Below are positions 53,665-62,828 of a DNA stretch of 64,000 bases, one piece after another. A model generated the notes under the pieces. That model saw only the letters and a list, made by a program, of their open reading frames with translations, did not search any database and was not told the DNA's origin. This stretch comes from JACJWR01 sp963842975 (GTDB lineage Bacteria > Actinomycetota > Actinomycetes > S36-B12 > UBA10799). The stretch spans positions 310,001 to 374,000 of the forward strand of contig CAWJIH010000004.1 in assembly GCA_963842975.1 (NCBI GenBank), given 5' to 3'. Each line of letters begins with the position of its first letter. The stretch's first letter is position 1. A program made the position numbers and the translations under genes.

Positions 53665-55293
53665 ATGGATGCCGTCACCACGCCGCCCGAGGCAGTCAAC
53701 GAACCCATCTTCGACTTCGCGCCGGACTCGGCTGAGCGCTCGGCGATCGTTCGTCGGCTCGAAGGGTTCGCGGCCCAAGGCCCGATCGACCTTCCTTGCG
53801 TGATTGCTGGGGAGCGCCGGATGGGCGGCGGCGACGAGATTCCGGTGGTGCAGCCGCACGCGCACGCCAAGGTGCTGGGAGTGACTCGGAACGCGACCAC
53901 CGCCGATGCCGAAGCCGCTGTGGCCGCTGCCAAAGCGGCCGCGCCGGAGTGGCGGGCGTTGTCCTTCGACGACCGTGCGGCGGTGTTGCTGAAGGCCGCA
54001 GATCTACTCGCTGGACCGTGGCGGCCCACCCTCAATGGGGCCACCATGTTGGGTCAGTCGAAGACCGTCCACCAGGCCGAAATCGACTCGGCCTGCGAAC
54101 TCATCGACTTCTGGCGCTTCAACGTTTCGTTCGCCAGGCAACTGCTCGCTGAACAGCCGATCTCCTCGCGGGGAGTGTGGAACAGGCTGGACCACCGGCC
54201 CTTGGAGGGCTTCGTCTACGCGATCACCCCGTTCAACTTCACCGCGATCGCCGGCAACTTGCCCACGGCCCCGGCCCTGATGGGGAACACGGTGGTGTGG
54301 AAGCCGGCACCCACGCAGCAGTTCGCCGCCCACTACCTGATGGAGTTGCTCACCGAAGCTGGCTTGCCCCCCGGGGTGATCAACATGGTGACCGGTGACG
54401 GGTTAGCCGTGAGCGACGTAGCGCTGCAGTCGCCGGACCTTGCGGGCATCCACTTCACTGGGTCGACACCTGTGTTCCAACACTTGTGGCGGACCGTGGG
54501 GGAGCGCATCGCGGACTACCGCACCTACCCCAGGCTCGTGGGGGAGACCGGCGGGAAAGATTTCATCCTCGCTCACCCCAGTGCTGATCCCGCTGTGCTC
54601 ACCACGGCGATGATTCGCGGGGCCTACGAGTTCCAAGGCCAGAAGTGCTCTGCGGCCTCTCGGGCCTACGTCCCGCGCAGCCTGTGGAACGTGATCTCAG
54701 ATGAGTTCCTGGCCCAGGTTGACGACATCACCCAGGGCCCCGTGACCGATCTCCACAACTACGTGTCTGCGGTGATCGATCGTAAGTCGTTCGACAAGAA
54801 CGTCGCCGCCATCGAACGGGCCCGGGCGGACGAGACGGTGCAGATCGCCGCCGGGGGCACCTATGACGATTCGGAAGGTTACTTCATTCGTCCGACCGTG
54901 TTGGTGGGGTCGGATCCGACCAGGGAGTTCTTCACCACCGAATACTTCGGGCCGGTCCTTGCCGTGCATGTCTATGAAGACGCCGACTACTCCGCGGTGA
55001 TGGCTCAGATGGAGGACATCGCCCCCTACGCGCTCACGGGGTCCATCCTCGCCACAGATCGCCGTGTGATCGCCCAGGCCACGGAGTTCCTCCGGTTCGC
55101 CGCCGGCAACTTCTACATCAACGACAAACCCACGGGGGCAGTTGTGGGGCAGCAGCCGTTCGGCGGCGGTCGTGCGTCGGGTACCAACGACAAGGCCGGG
55201 GCGATGCAGAACCTGATGCGCTGGACGTCGACTCGGGCGATCAAAGAGACGTTCGACCCGCCGACCGCATACGGCTACCCGTACCTGGGCTAG
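53665..55293 (+). CDS. pruA: 1-pyrroline-5-carboxylate dehydrogenase
   Basis: NAD-dependent aldehyde dehydrogenase (542 residues) converting glutamate semialdehyde to glutamate, the second step of proline use. Markers are VNEPIFDFAPDSAER near the start, EGFVYAITPFNFTAIAGNLP, HFTGSTPVFQHLWRTVGE, LVGETGGKDFILAHPSAD, the catalytic cysteine in FQGQKCSAASRAYVP and FGGGRASGTNDKAG. I prefer ATG 53665, which begins MDAVTTPPEAVNEP as in actinobacterial homologues and has CAGGAT 7 nt upstream; ATG 53656 is the alternative. No putA/prodh gene is in the window. The glutamate dehydrogenase gene lies just downstream. Confidence 0.94.
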   Translation: MDAVTTPPEAVNEPIFDFAPDSAERSAIVRRLEGFAAQGPIDLPCVIAGERRMGGGDEIPVVQPHAHAKVLGVTRNATTADAEAAVAAAKAAAPEWRALSFDDRAAVLLKAADLLAGPWRPTLNGATMLGQSKTVHQAEIDSACELIDFWRFNVSFARQLLAEQPISSRGVWNRLDHRPLEGFVYAITPFNFTAIAGNLPTAPALMGNTVVWKPAPTQQFAAHYLMELLTEAGLPPGVINMVTGDGLAVSDVALQSPDLAGIHFTGSTPVFQHLWRTVGERIADYRTYPRLVGETGGKDFILAHPSADPAVLTTAMIRGAYEFQGQKCSAASRAYVPRSLWNVISDEFLAQVDDITQGPVTDLHNYVSAVIDRKSFDKNVAAIERARADETVQIAAGGTYDDSEGYFIRPTVLVGSDPTREFFTTEYFGPVLAVHVYEDADYSAVMAQMEDIAPYALTGSILATDRRVIAQATEFLRFAAGNFYINDKPTGAVVGQQPFGGGRASGTNDKAGAMQNLMRWTSTRAIKETFDPPTAYGYPYLG

Positions 55294-55317
55294 GGCTAGG
55301 GCTCGGATCGCGCGCGC

Positions 55318-55824
55318 TTACGGCATTGGTCCGCCGGTGAGGTAGGCGACTCCCACTCGGTTCTCCTGCCTGATCGCCCGCTCCACCTCGCCGGCGATCA
55401 CGCTCTCGATTTTGCCGCCGATCAGCGGAACCGTCGCCTTGACTTCGAACACAGCGTCCACCACGCAACCTTGCGGTGCCGGGTGCAAGCTGAGGGTGCC
55501 GGAGATCGTGGAGGGCGTGCCTTCAAACACCAGAGTCACCGCCGCGGTGCGGGCACCGAGATCGTCGGCTGGGCTCCAACGAGCCTTCTCAACCACGTGA
55601 ATCTGGTCGCCGGTGAACGCCTTCACGAAACCCGGCACCTGGGCTGGGAGGTCCCTAATCGTCGTGATCTCCACGTCGGAACCCACATCGACCACGTCGA
55701 TCTCGGGATTCGTGCCGCCGGTACGAAGGATCTTCTGCTCGATGTATGGCCGTTCTCGGAACATCGCGAAAACCTCGTCACAGGTGGCCTCGTAGGTCAT
55801 GGTGGCCGTGACCTTTGTCGTCAT
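55318..55824 (-). CDS. DUF2505 protein
   Basis: A 168-residue actinobacterial DUF2505 protein with a START-like beta fold. It opens VTATMTYEATCDEVFAMFRE, then VDVGSDVEITTIRDLPAQVP and the ending GGKIESVIAGEVERAIRQEN. The function is unknown; lipid or ligand binding is presumed from the fold. The start has AAGGAG upstream on the minus strand. It is convergent with pruA (24-nt gap) and divergent from the glutamate dehydrogenase gene. Confidence 0.87.
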   Translation of the reverse strand: MTTKVTATMTYEATCDEVFAMFRERPYIEQKILRTGGTNPEIDVVDVGSDVEITTIRDLPAQVPGFVKAFTGDQIHVVEKARWSPADDLGARTAAVTLVFEGTPSTISGTLSLHPAPQGCVVDAVFEVKATVPLIGGKIESVIAGEVERAIRQENRVGVAYLTGGPMP

Positions 55825-55960
55825 GTGCTGGGCTCCTTCGCCGGTTCAAGGGGTGAGGCAATGGTGGCGTATAAGCGGTGCCCATCGCCGCACGGGTGGC
55901 TGCTGGGCGAGTCCGCACAGGGGGCCTCACGACCGGCGGCATCCCGACCTAGGTTGGGGC

Positions 55961-55966
55961 TAGCCT
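55961..55966 (+). promoter_or_regulatory. -10 hexamer TAGCCT, leaderless start
   Basis: TAGCCT is followed by GGAGAA and ATG 55973 of the glutamate dehydrogenase gene. The GGAGA could also serve as a ribosome binding site if transcription begins further upstream. Confidence 0.4.
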
Positions 55967-55972
55967 GGAGAA

Positions 55973-58900
55973 ATGAAGGCACCCGAGGACGGACCGCTGG
56001 CCGAGGATCCTGTTGTCAACGACACGCTGCTGCGCGGGATCGACCAGGCAGAGCAGGGTCATCCCCCGGAAGATCGGCAACGCTTGACCGATTTGGTGCG
56101 CGCCTACTACGCCCACGTCGATCCCGCTGACCTGCTGGAACGGGACGCGGTTGACCTCATCGGGATGGTCACAGCGCACCGCCGATTGGCGGCCGAACGT
56201 GTGCCCGGCGAGATCAAATTGGCGGTTTTCACACCAACGGTCAATGTCAACGGGTGGTCTTCTCGCCACACCTTGATGCAGGTGGTGGTCGATGACATGC
56301 CGTTCTTGGTGGACTCGGTGAGTCTGTCGTTGACCAAGGAGGGCCACGACCTCCACTTGGTGATCCACCCGCAACTGTGGGTGCGCCGTGATGCGCAGGG
56401 CGCCTTGGAGCAGGTGTACGGACTGGCGTCGTCGTTCCCGAACGGTTCAGCACCAGACGATGCCATCGCTGAGGCGTGGATCTCGTTGGAGTTCACCAGA
56501 GAATCGGATCCGGACGAACTCGCCGCCATCGAAGAGCGCGCCCTGATGGCTCTGACCGACGTCGGCCTCGCGGTTCGAGACTGGCCGGAGATGAACGACA
56601 TCGCCGTCCGACTGGCAGCCGAATTGCGCGTGTCCCCACCCAGCACGGTCAATCCAGCAGAGATCGCCGAGGCTGCCGAGTTCCTGGACTGGGTCGCCGA
56701 CAACCACTTCACCTACCTGGGATATCGCGAGTACGACCTCACCGATGATGGCGAGGAGTTGCGCCCAGTCCTGGGGTCGTCGTTGGGAATCATGCGGGAG
56801 GCCCTAGAGACGTCCACGTCCTTCGCCAAGCTTGCACCGGCGGTTCGGGAACGGGCACGAGAACCGCACATCCTGGTGCTGACCAAGGCCAACGGTCGTT
56901 CACACGTGCACCGGGGCACCTACTTGGACTACATCGGAGTCAAACGCTTCAACGAGGACGGGGTGGTGGTTGGCGAACGCCGTTTCCTGGGTCTCTACAC
57001 CGGATCGGCCTATGCCCAGCCTGTGCACATGATTCCGGTGCTGCGCCAACTGCAACAAGAGGTGACTGAGCGCGCTGGCGTGGATGCCAACTCGCATCGA
57101 GGCAAGGACCTGCTCCACTTCATCGAGTCCTACCCTCGCGATGACCTCTTCCAGATCGATGCCGACCAGTTGTATCGCGTCGGGATCGCGGTGCTGGGGA
57201 TGCAGGAACGCCGGATGGTGCGAGTCTTCGTCCGCCCGGACGCATACGGACGTTTCTACGCGGTGATGGTGTATCTGCCGCGGGATCAATACACCACCAC
57301 AGTCCGGTTGACGATCGAATCCATCCTGATGGAGTCCTTGCACGGCACCCAGGTCGACTACTCAACCACGGTTTCGGACTCGGTTCTGGCCAGGTTGAAC
57401 TACACCATTCGGGTGAACGCGGAGCACCGCGAGCAGAGCATCGACGTGCCTGCGCTGGAAGCCCGGATCCGAGCTGCGGTCCGTTCCTGGGATGACGAAT
57501 TTGCAGAAGCCCTCGTGCAGGAGCTGGGCGAAGAATCAGCTGCGCTGCTCAAGTCCGGTTACGTCGACGGGTTGCCCGATGCCTACCGGGAGACCTACAC
57601 CCCGCGAGCGGCCGTTTCGGACGTCCGGCAGTGGGAGAGCCTGAGCGAAGGCCAAGTTGCGGTGTCGTTGTACGAGCCGCTGGATGCGCCGGCCTCGCAA
57701 CGTCGATTCAAGCTATTCCGGGTGGGCGCTCCGGTCACGCTGTTGGAGGTGCTGCCAATCTTGGCGGCGCTTGACGTTGACGTGGTCGACGAGCATCCCT
57801 ACGTCGTGGGTCGGGCGAACAACTCCGAGGCCTACCTCTATGACTTCGGCCTCACCTTGCGCGGGCACGGATCGCTGCCGGATTTCGCGTCCCTGGCGGA
57901 TCGTTTCAGCGAAGCTTTCCTCGCCGCCTTCAACCAAGAGGTTGAGCCTGACGCCACCCTGGGACTGGTCACCCGTGCCGGTTTGACGTGGCGGCAGTCG
58001 TCCTACGTGCAGGCGTGGGTGCGGTATTCCCATCAGATCGGTTCCCGCTTCAGCTTCCGCTCGGTGGCCAACGCGCTGCTCACCCACCCGCGGATCGTGC
58101 AATTGCTGGTGGAGTGGTTTGAAGTGAGGTTTGACCCCGATTTCGGCACCAGCGGTGACGCCGTGGACACCGACCGCCGGTCGGCCTCGGACGAGATCGC
58201 TGCCCAACTGGCGGCCGAATTGGACTCTGTGTTGAACCTCGACACCGATCGCATCCTGCGCGGGCTGATCGAAATAGTCGGTGCCATCCTGCGGACCAAC
58301 GTGTTTCAGACGGTGGGCCGGCGACGGGTAGATCCGCAACGTGCCAAGCCGTGGCTGTCGTTCAAGATCAATCCACGGGCGATCGAGAACATGCCCGAAC
58401 CTCGACCACAGTACGAAATCTATGTGATTTCGCCGCGGACCGCGGGAGTACACCTTCGCTTCGGCCCGGTGGCTCGCGGCGGATTGCGCTGGAGTGACCG
58501 TCGTGACGACTTCCGAACCGAGGTGCTCGGGCTGGTGAAGGCCCAAGAAGTCAAGAACGCAGTGATTGTCCCGGTGGGCTCCAAGGGTGGTTTCGTCGTG
58601 CGGCAGCCGCTGGAAGAGGCATCTCGCGAAGAGGTGCTTCGGCAGGGTAAGGAGTGCTACACCGAGTTCATCTCGGGGCTGCTCGACCTCACCGACAATC
58701 GAGTCGCTGGCACGACCGTGCCACCGGAGCGCACAGTTCGCTGGGACGACGACGACTCGTACCTGGTGGTCGCCGCAGACAAGGGCACGGCCACGTTCTC
58801 GGACTTGGCGAATTCAATTTCGGCGGCGTACGGATTCTGGCTCGGCGACGCCTTCGCCTCCGGCGGATCTGCGGGTTATGACCACAAGGCCATGGGGATC

Positions 58901-60889
58901 ACTGCGCGCGGCGCCTGGGAGTCCGTGAAGCGGCACTTCCGCGAACTCGGCATCAACGTGCAGACCGAACCGTTCACGGTGGCCGGGATCGGCGACATGA
59001 GCGGCGATGTGTTTGGCAATGGCATGTTGTTGAGTCCCCAGATCAAACTGGTGGCGGCGTTCGACCACCGGCACATCTTCCTCGACCCCGATCCAGACCC
59101 CGCGGTGTCGTTTGCCGAACGCCAGCGGCTCTTTGAGTTGCCACGATCGAGTTGGGCCGACTACGACCCGTCGCTGATCAGCCCAGGTGGTGGTGTGTTC
59201 TCCCGCACGGAGAAGTGGATCAAACTGAATCCCAAGCTGCGAGAGGTGCTGGGCATTTCCGCAGACGTCGAACGAATGGCTCCGCCGAACGTGCTGCAGG
59301 CAATTCTGCGGGCCCCGGTGGACTTGCTCTGGAACGGCGGAATCGGCACCTACGTCAAGGGTGCTAGCGAAACCGACCAGCAGGTCGGGGACAAGGCAAA
59401 CGATGCGATCCGCATCAACGGTGGTCAGCTCCGGGCCCGGGTAGTGGGGGAGGGAGGCAACCTCGGGCTCACCCAACTTGGGCGGATCGAGGCTGCCCTC
59501 AACGGGGTGCGGATCAACACCGACGCGGTGGACAACTCCGCCGGCGTGGACTGTTCCGACCATGAGGTCAACATCAAGATTGCGCTGGATCGAGTGGTGC
59601 ATGAAGGCGATTTGACGACCAAACAGCGCAACAAACTCTTGGTGGAGATGACCGACGAAGTCGCCGACCTTGTGCTGGCCGACAACTATGAACAAAACGT
59701 GCTGCTCGGAAACGCCCGAGTTCAGTCGGCGTTGATGCTCCCAGTCCACTCGCGACTGATGCATCGTATGGAAGTCGAAGGCCTGCTTGATCGCCCGCTG
59801 GAGTACCTGCCGAGCGAAGAGGACGTTGCGCTACTGCACGAGCGGGAGCGGGGCATGACGTCGCCGGAGTTCTGCACCCTCTTGGCCTACGCGAAGAACT
59901 ACCTCACCAGGCAGCTGACCGAATCGGACGTGGACTCCGACCCCTTCTACTCGGATTTGCTACGGGAGTATTTCCCGCAGCCGATGGTCGAGCGCTATCC
60001 GAGCGTGATCGACGAACACCCGCTCCGCCGGCAGATCATTTGCACAATGGTGGCCAACTCGATGATCAACCGAGGCGGAATCACGTTCGCCTATCGGGCG
60101 AATGAGGAGACGGGCGCCTCGGCACCGGAGGTGGCGCGAGCGTATTCGGTGACGCGTGCGGTGTTCGATTTGCCGTCCTTCTGGCGGCGGATTGAGGCCT
60201 TGGACAACGTGGCCCCGACGAATGCGCAGGCGGCGCTGCACTTGGAGGTGCGCCGGTTGCTCGATCGTTCCACTCGGTGGTTCCTCACCACCCGTGGTGG
60301 GCGATTGGATGTGCGCGGTGAGGTTGAACGCTTCGCCGGGCCGGTGGCGCAGGTGACTCCATTGGTGCCGGGGATGCTGGTGGGCGATGAGTTGGCGCGC
60401 TTCGATTCTCGGACCGCGGAGTTCGTCGCACTGGGTGCTCCACCGGATCTGGCGCGGGATGTGGCTGGCCTGCTCGATGTGTTCAGCCTGCTGGATACGG
60501 TGCAGGTGGCCGGTCGCTACGGCGAAGACCCGGCTGAGGTCACGGCGCTGTACTTCGCCCTCAGCGAGCAGTTTGCGGTGGACCGGTTGCTCAACGAGAT
60601 CACCGGACTGCGCCGCGAGGACCGTTGGGATGCGCTGGCCCGCTCAGCACTGCGAAGTGACCTCTATGGGGCTTTGGCCGGCCTCACCGCTCGAGTGCTG
60701 CGCCAGACCCCCGAGGGCGGCACCCCGGCCGAGCGGATCAAGGCTTGGGAGGCGGCCAATGCCGAGGGTCAGGCGCGGGCCCGCGCCACGCTCACGGAGA
60801 TCGTGAATTCGGGATCCCAGAGTTTGGCCACCATCTCGGTGGCGTTGCGGGTGATCCGCACGCTCGTCTACCAGGGCACAGGTGATTAA
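55973..60889 (+). CDS. gdh: Large NAD-specific glutamate dehydrogenase (GDH-180 type)
   Basis: A 1638-residue NAD-dependent enzyme oxidising glutamate to 2-oxoglutarate and ammonia; the size is typical of the L-180 class. A long N-terminal regulatory region (ACT-like and helical) precedes the catalytic core. In the core are GGLRWSDRRDDFRTEVLGLV, KNAVIVPVGSKGGFVV, the nucleotide and substrate loops AADKGTATFSDLAN, GGSAGYDHKAMGITARGAWE and GIGDMSGDVFGNGML. The C-terminus is a long helical domain. The gene is intact over 4.9 kb. With PruA just upstream it forms a proline/glutamate catabolic route; in mycobacteria this class is controlled by the FHA protein GarA, which is not in this window. Confidence 0.95.
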   Translation: MKAPEDGPLAEDPVVNDTLLRGIDQAEQGHPPEDRQRLTDLVRAYYAHVDPADLLERDAVDLIGMVTAHRRLAAERVPGEIKLAVFTPTVNVNGWSSRHTLMQVVVDDMPFLVDSVSLSLTKEGHDLHLVIHPQLWVRRDAQGALEQVYGLASSFPNGSAPDDAIAEAWISLEFTRESDPDELAAIEERALMALTDVGLAVRDWPEMNDIAVRLAAELRVSPPSTVNPAEIAEAAEFLDWVADNHFTYLGYREYDLTDDGEELRPVLGSSLGIMREALETSTSFAKLAPAVRERAREPHILVLTKANGRSHVHRGTYLDYIGVKRFNEDGVVVGERRFLGLYTGSAYAQPVHMIPVLRQLQQEVTERAGVDANSHRGKDLLHFIESYPRDDLFQIDADQLYRVGIAVLGMQERRMVRVFVRPDAYGRFYAVMVYLPRDQYTTTVRLTIESILMESLHGTQVDYSTTVSDSVLARLNYTIRVNAEHREQSIDVPALEARIRAAVRSWDDEFAEALVQELGEESAALLKSGYVDGLPDAYRETYTPRAAVSDVRQWESLSEGQVAVSLYEPLDAPASQRRFKLFRVGAPVTLLEVLPILAALDVDVVDEHPYVVGRANNSEAYLYDFGLTLRGHGSLPDFASLADRFSEAFLAAFNQEVEPDATLGLVTRAGLTWRQSSYVQAWVRYSHQIGSRFSFRSVANALLTHPRIVQLLVEWFEVRFDPDFGTSGDAVDTDRRSASDEIAAQLAAELDSVLNLDTDRILRGLIEIVGAILRTNVFQTVGRRRVDPQRAKPWLSFKINPRAIENMPEPRPQYEIYVISPRTAGVHLRFGPVARGGLRWSDRRDDFRTEVLGLVKAQEVKNAVIVPVGSKGGFVVRQPLEEASREEVLRQGKECYTEFISGLLDLTDNRVAGTTVPPERTVRWDDDDSYLVVAADKGTATFSDLANSISAAYGFWLGDAFASGGSAGYDHKAMGITARGAWESVKRHFRELGINVQTEPFTVAGIGDMSGDVFGNGMLLSPQIKLVAAFDHRHIFLDPDPDPAVSFAERQRLFELPRSSWADYDPSLISPGGGVFSRTEKWIKLNPKLREVLGISADVERMAPPNVLQAILRAPVDLLWNGGIGTYVKGASETDQQVGDKANDAIRINGGQLRARVVGEGGNLGLTQLGRIEAALNGVRINTDAVDNSAGVDCSDHEVNIKIALDRVVHEGDLTTKQRNKLLVEMTDEVADLVLADNYEQNVLLGNARVQSALMLPVHSRLMHRMEVEGLLDRPLEYLPSEEDVALLHERERGMTSPEFCTLLAYAKNYLTRQLTESDVDSDPFYSDLLREYFPQPMVERYPSVIDEHPLRRQIICTMVANSMINRGGITFAYRANEETGASAPEVARAYSVTRAVFDLPSFWRRIEALDNVAPTNAQAALHLEVRRLLDRSTRWFLTTRGGRLDVRGEVERFAGPVAQVTPLVPGMLVGDELARFDSRTAEFVALGAPPDLARDVAGLLDVFSLLDTVQVAGRYGEDPAEVTALYFALSEQFAVDRLLNEITGLRREDRWDALARSALRSDLYGALAGLTARVLRQTPEGGTPAERIKAWEAANAEGQARARATLTEIVNSGSQSLATISVALRVIRTLVYQGTGD

Positions 60890-60893
60890 GGGT

Positions 60894-60899
60894 TACCCT
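60894..60899 (+). promoter_or_regulatory. -10 hexamer TACCCT, leaderless start of prfB
   Basis: TACCCT, seven bases, then GTG 60907, all within the 17 nt after the glutamate dehydrogenase stop. Confidence 0.45.
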
Positions 60900-60906
60900 G
60901 GCGGGT

Positions 60907-62016
60907 GTGAATCCTGAGCTTGTTGACGAAATCGCACAACTGGGCGCGACCCTGGCAGGTGTGGAGTCGGTACTCGACCTGCCCGGAATGCGCGACCAGA
61001 TTTCCATGTTGGAAGCGGAAGCGTCTGCCCCGGATCTGTGGGACGACACCACCCATGCCCAGCAGGTGACGTCCAAACTGTCGGTGCTGCAGGGCGATTT
61101 GCGCCGGGTTGAATCGTTGGCCAGCCGGATGGGTGACCTACCGGTGATGTTTGAACTGGCTGAGGCGGAAGACGATGCCGACGCGCTGGCTGAGGCGGAG
61201 GCCGAGTTGGCATCCTTGCGCGCTGCTGTGGCCGCGCTAGAGGTGCGCACTTTGCTGTCCGGAGAGTACGACCAGCGCGACGCGCTGGTGTCCATTCGAT
61301 CCGGTGCCGGGGGAGTGGACGCGGCGGACTGGGCGGAAATGCTCATGCGGATGTACCTGCGCTATTGCGAGAACAAGAATTGGGCGGTGGAGGTGTACGA
61401 CACCTCCTACGCAGAAGAGGCCGGCATCAAATCGGCAACGTTCAAGGTCACAGGTCCGTACGCCTACGGCACGCTCTCGGTGGAACAGGGGACGCACCGA
61501 CTGGTGCGCATCTCCCCGTTCGACAACCAATCGCGGCGGCAAACCTCGTTCGCCGAGGTCGAAGTGATCCCGGTGATTGAGCAAACCGAGTCGATTGAGA
61601 TCCCGGACGACGAGTTGCGCGTGGACGTCTACCGATCATCTGGCCCCGGTGGGCAAGGTGTGAACACGACAGACTCCGCAGTGCGGCTCACCCACTTGCC
61701 GACTGGCACTGTGGTCTCCTGCCAAAATGAGCGCTCGCAACTGCAGAACAAAGCGACCGCGATGGTCGTGTTGCAGGCCAAGCTATTGGAGCTCAAGCGG
61801 CAACAAGAGCAAGCCACGATCGACGCGCTCAAGGGAGACACCGCCGGTTCCTGGGGCAACCAGATGCGCTCCTATGTGCTGCACCCCTACCAGATGGTCA
61901 AGGATTTGCGGACCGAAACGGAGACTGGCAACGTCGCCGCGGTACTCGACGGCGACCTGGACGAATTCGTGGAAGCGGGGATTCGTTGGCGGCGTTCATC
62001 CACAGCCGCGCAGTGA
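60907..62016 (+). CDS. prfB: Peptide chain release factor 2
   Basis: RF2, 369 residues, which ends translation at UGA and UAA. The peptidyl-hydrolase loop is SSGPGGQGVNTTDSAVRL with the GGQ motif, and the stop-codon-reading SPF tripeptide is in RISPFDNQSRRQTSFA; SPF identifies RF2, not RF1. The gene starts at GTG 60907 and reads straight through; the programmed +1 frameshift found in many bacterial prfB genes is absent, as is usual for actinobacteria. It is followed by ftsE, the same order as in Mycobacterium. Confidence 0.96.
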   Translation: MNPELVDEIAQLGATLAGVESVLDLPGMRDQISMLEAEASAPDLWDDTTHAQQVTSKLSVLQGDLRRVESLASRMGDLPVMFELAEAEDDADALAEAEAELASLRAAVAALEVRTLLSGEYDQRDALVSIRSGAGGVDAADWAEMLMRMYLRYCENKNWAVEVYDTSYAEEAGIKSATFKVTGPYAYGTLSVEQGTHRLVRISPFDNQSRRQTSFAEVEVIPVIEQTESIEIPDDELRVDVYRSSGPGGQGVNTTDSAVRLTHLPTGTVVSCQNERSQLQNKATAMVVLQAKLLELKRQQEQATIDALKGDTAGSWGNQMRSYVLHPYQMVKDLRTETETGNVAAVLDGDLDEFVEAGIRWRRSSTAAQ

Positions 62017-62043
62017 ACTCCCCAGATTCGGCGTGTCGGGACG

Positions 62044-62049
62044 TAGGCT
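62044..62049 (+). promoter_or_regulatory. -10 hexamer TAGGCT, leaderless start of ftsE
   Basis: TAGGCT is followed by six bases and ATG 62056. It supports the long form of FtsE. Confidence 0.5.
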
Positions 62050-62055
62050 TGGGCC

Positions 62056-62823
62056 ATGAGCGGGCCTAGTGTGGCGCAAGTGGGAAGAGCTCGACGATCG
62101 CGAAGCGCCGAGGGCGTTGACGTCACCGGTGCCATCATTCGTTTCCAGCACGTCACCAAGCGGTATCGCAGGCAGATGTCGCCAGCACTGCTAGATGTCA
62201 CGTGTGCGGTGCAACCAGGTGAGTTCGTCTTCTTGGTTGGGCCGTCAGGTTCCGGGAAGTCGACTTTCATGCGGTTGATTCTCCGGGAGGACACGCCTTC
62301 AGCTGGCCAGGTCATGGTGGCCGGCAAGGACGTCGCGTCACTGCGCAGTTGGAGCGTGCCGAAGTTGCGTCGCACCATCGGCACCGTGTTTCAAGACTTC
62401 CGGCTACTGCCCAACAAAAGTGTCTATGAGAACGTCGCTTTCGCCCTCGAAGTCATTGGCAAGAAGCGCAGCCAGATCAAGATGGCCGTACCGGAAACCC
62501 TGGAGTTGGTCGGGTTGGCGGACAAGGCCGACCGCCGACCGCACGAACTCTCCGGCGGTGAACAGCAGCGAGTCGCAGTCGCCCGGGCGTTCGTCAACCG
62601 GCCACGCATCGTCATCGCCGACGAGCCGACCGGAAACCTCGACCCTGCAACGTCGATCGGCATCATGCGACTACTGGACCGGATCAATCGCACCGGCACC
62701 ACCGTGTTGATGGCGACCCACGACGCCGCAATCGTGGATCAAATGCGCAAGCGAGTCATCGAACTGGATGAAGGTCGCGTAGTGCGCGACCACGTCCGAG
62801 GCGTCTACGGGAGCTATCGGTAA
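62056..62823 (+). CDS. ftsE: Cell division ATP-binding protein FtsE
   Basis: ABC-type ATPase (255 residues) that with FtsX forms the divisome FtsEX complex and drives activation of peptidoglycan hydrolases. Walker A is GPSGSGKSTFMRL, the signature LSGGEQQRVAVARAF, Walker B IVIADEPTGNLD and the switch histidine MATHDAA. Typical FtsE begins at IIRFQHVTKRY; here there are about 26 extra residues, basic and disordered (SVAQVGRARRSRSAEGVDV). The leaderless promoter position favours this longer start. ftsX follows after 5 nt. Confidence 0.95.
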   Translation: MSGPSVAQVGRARRSRSAEGVDVTGAIIRFQHVTKRYRRQMSPALLDVTCAVQPGEFVFLVGPSGSGKSTFMRLILREDTPSAGQVMVAGKDVASLRSWSVPKLRRTIGTVFQDFRLLPNKSVYENVAFALEVIGKKRSQIKMAVPETLELVGLADKADRRPHELSGGEQQRVAVARAFVNRPRIVIADEPTGNLDPATSIGIMRLLDRINRTGTTVLMATHDAAIVDQMRKRVIELDEGRVVRDHVRGVYGSYR

Positions 62824-62828
62824 CCAAC

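Noticed and set aside
60907..61000. Programmed frameshift in prfB
   Set aside because: The reading frame is continuous from GTG 60907 with no early in-frame TGA.
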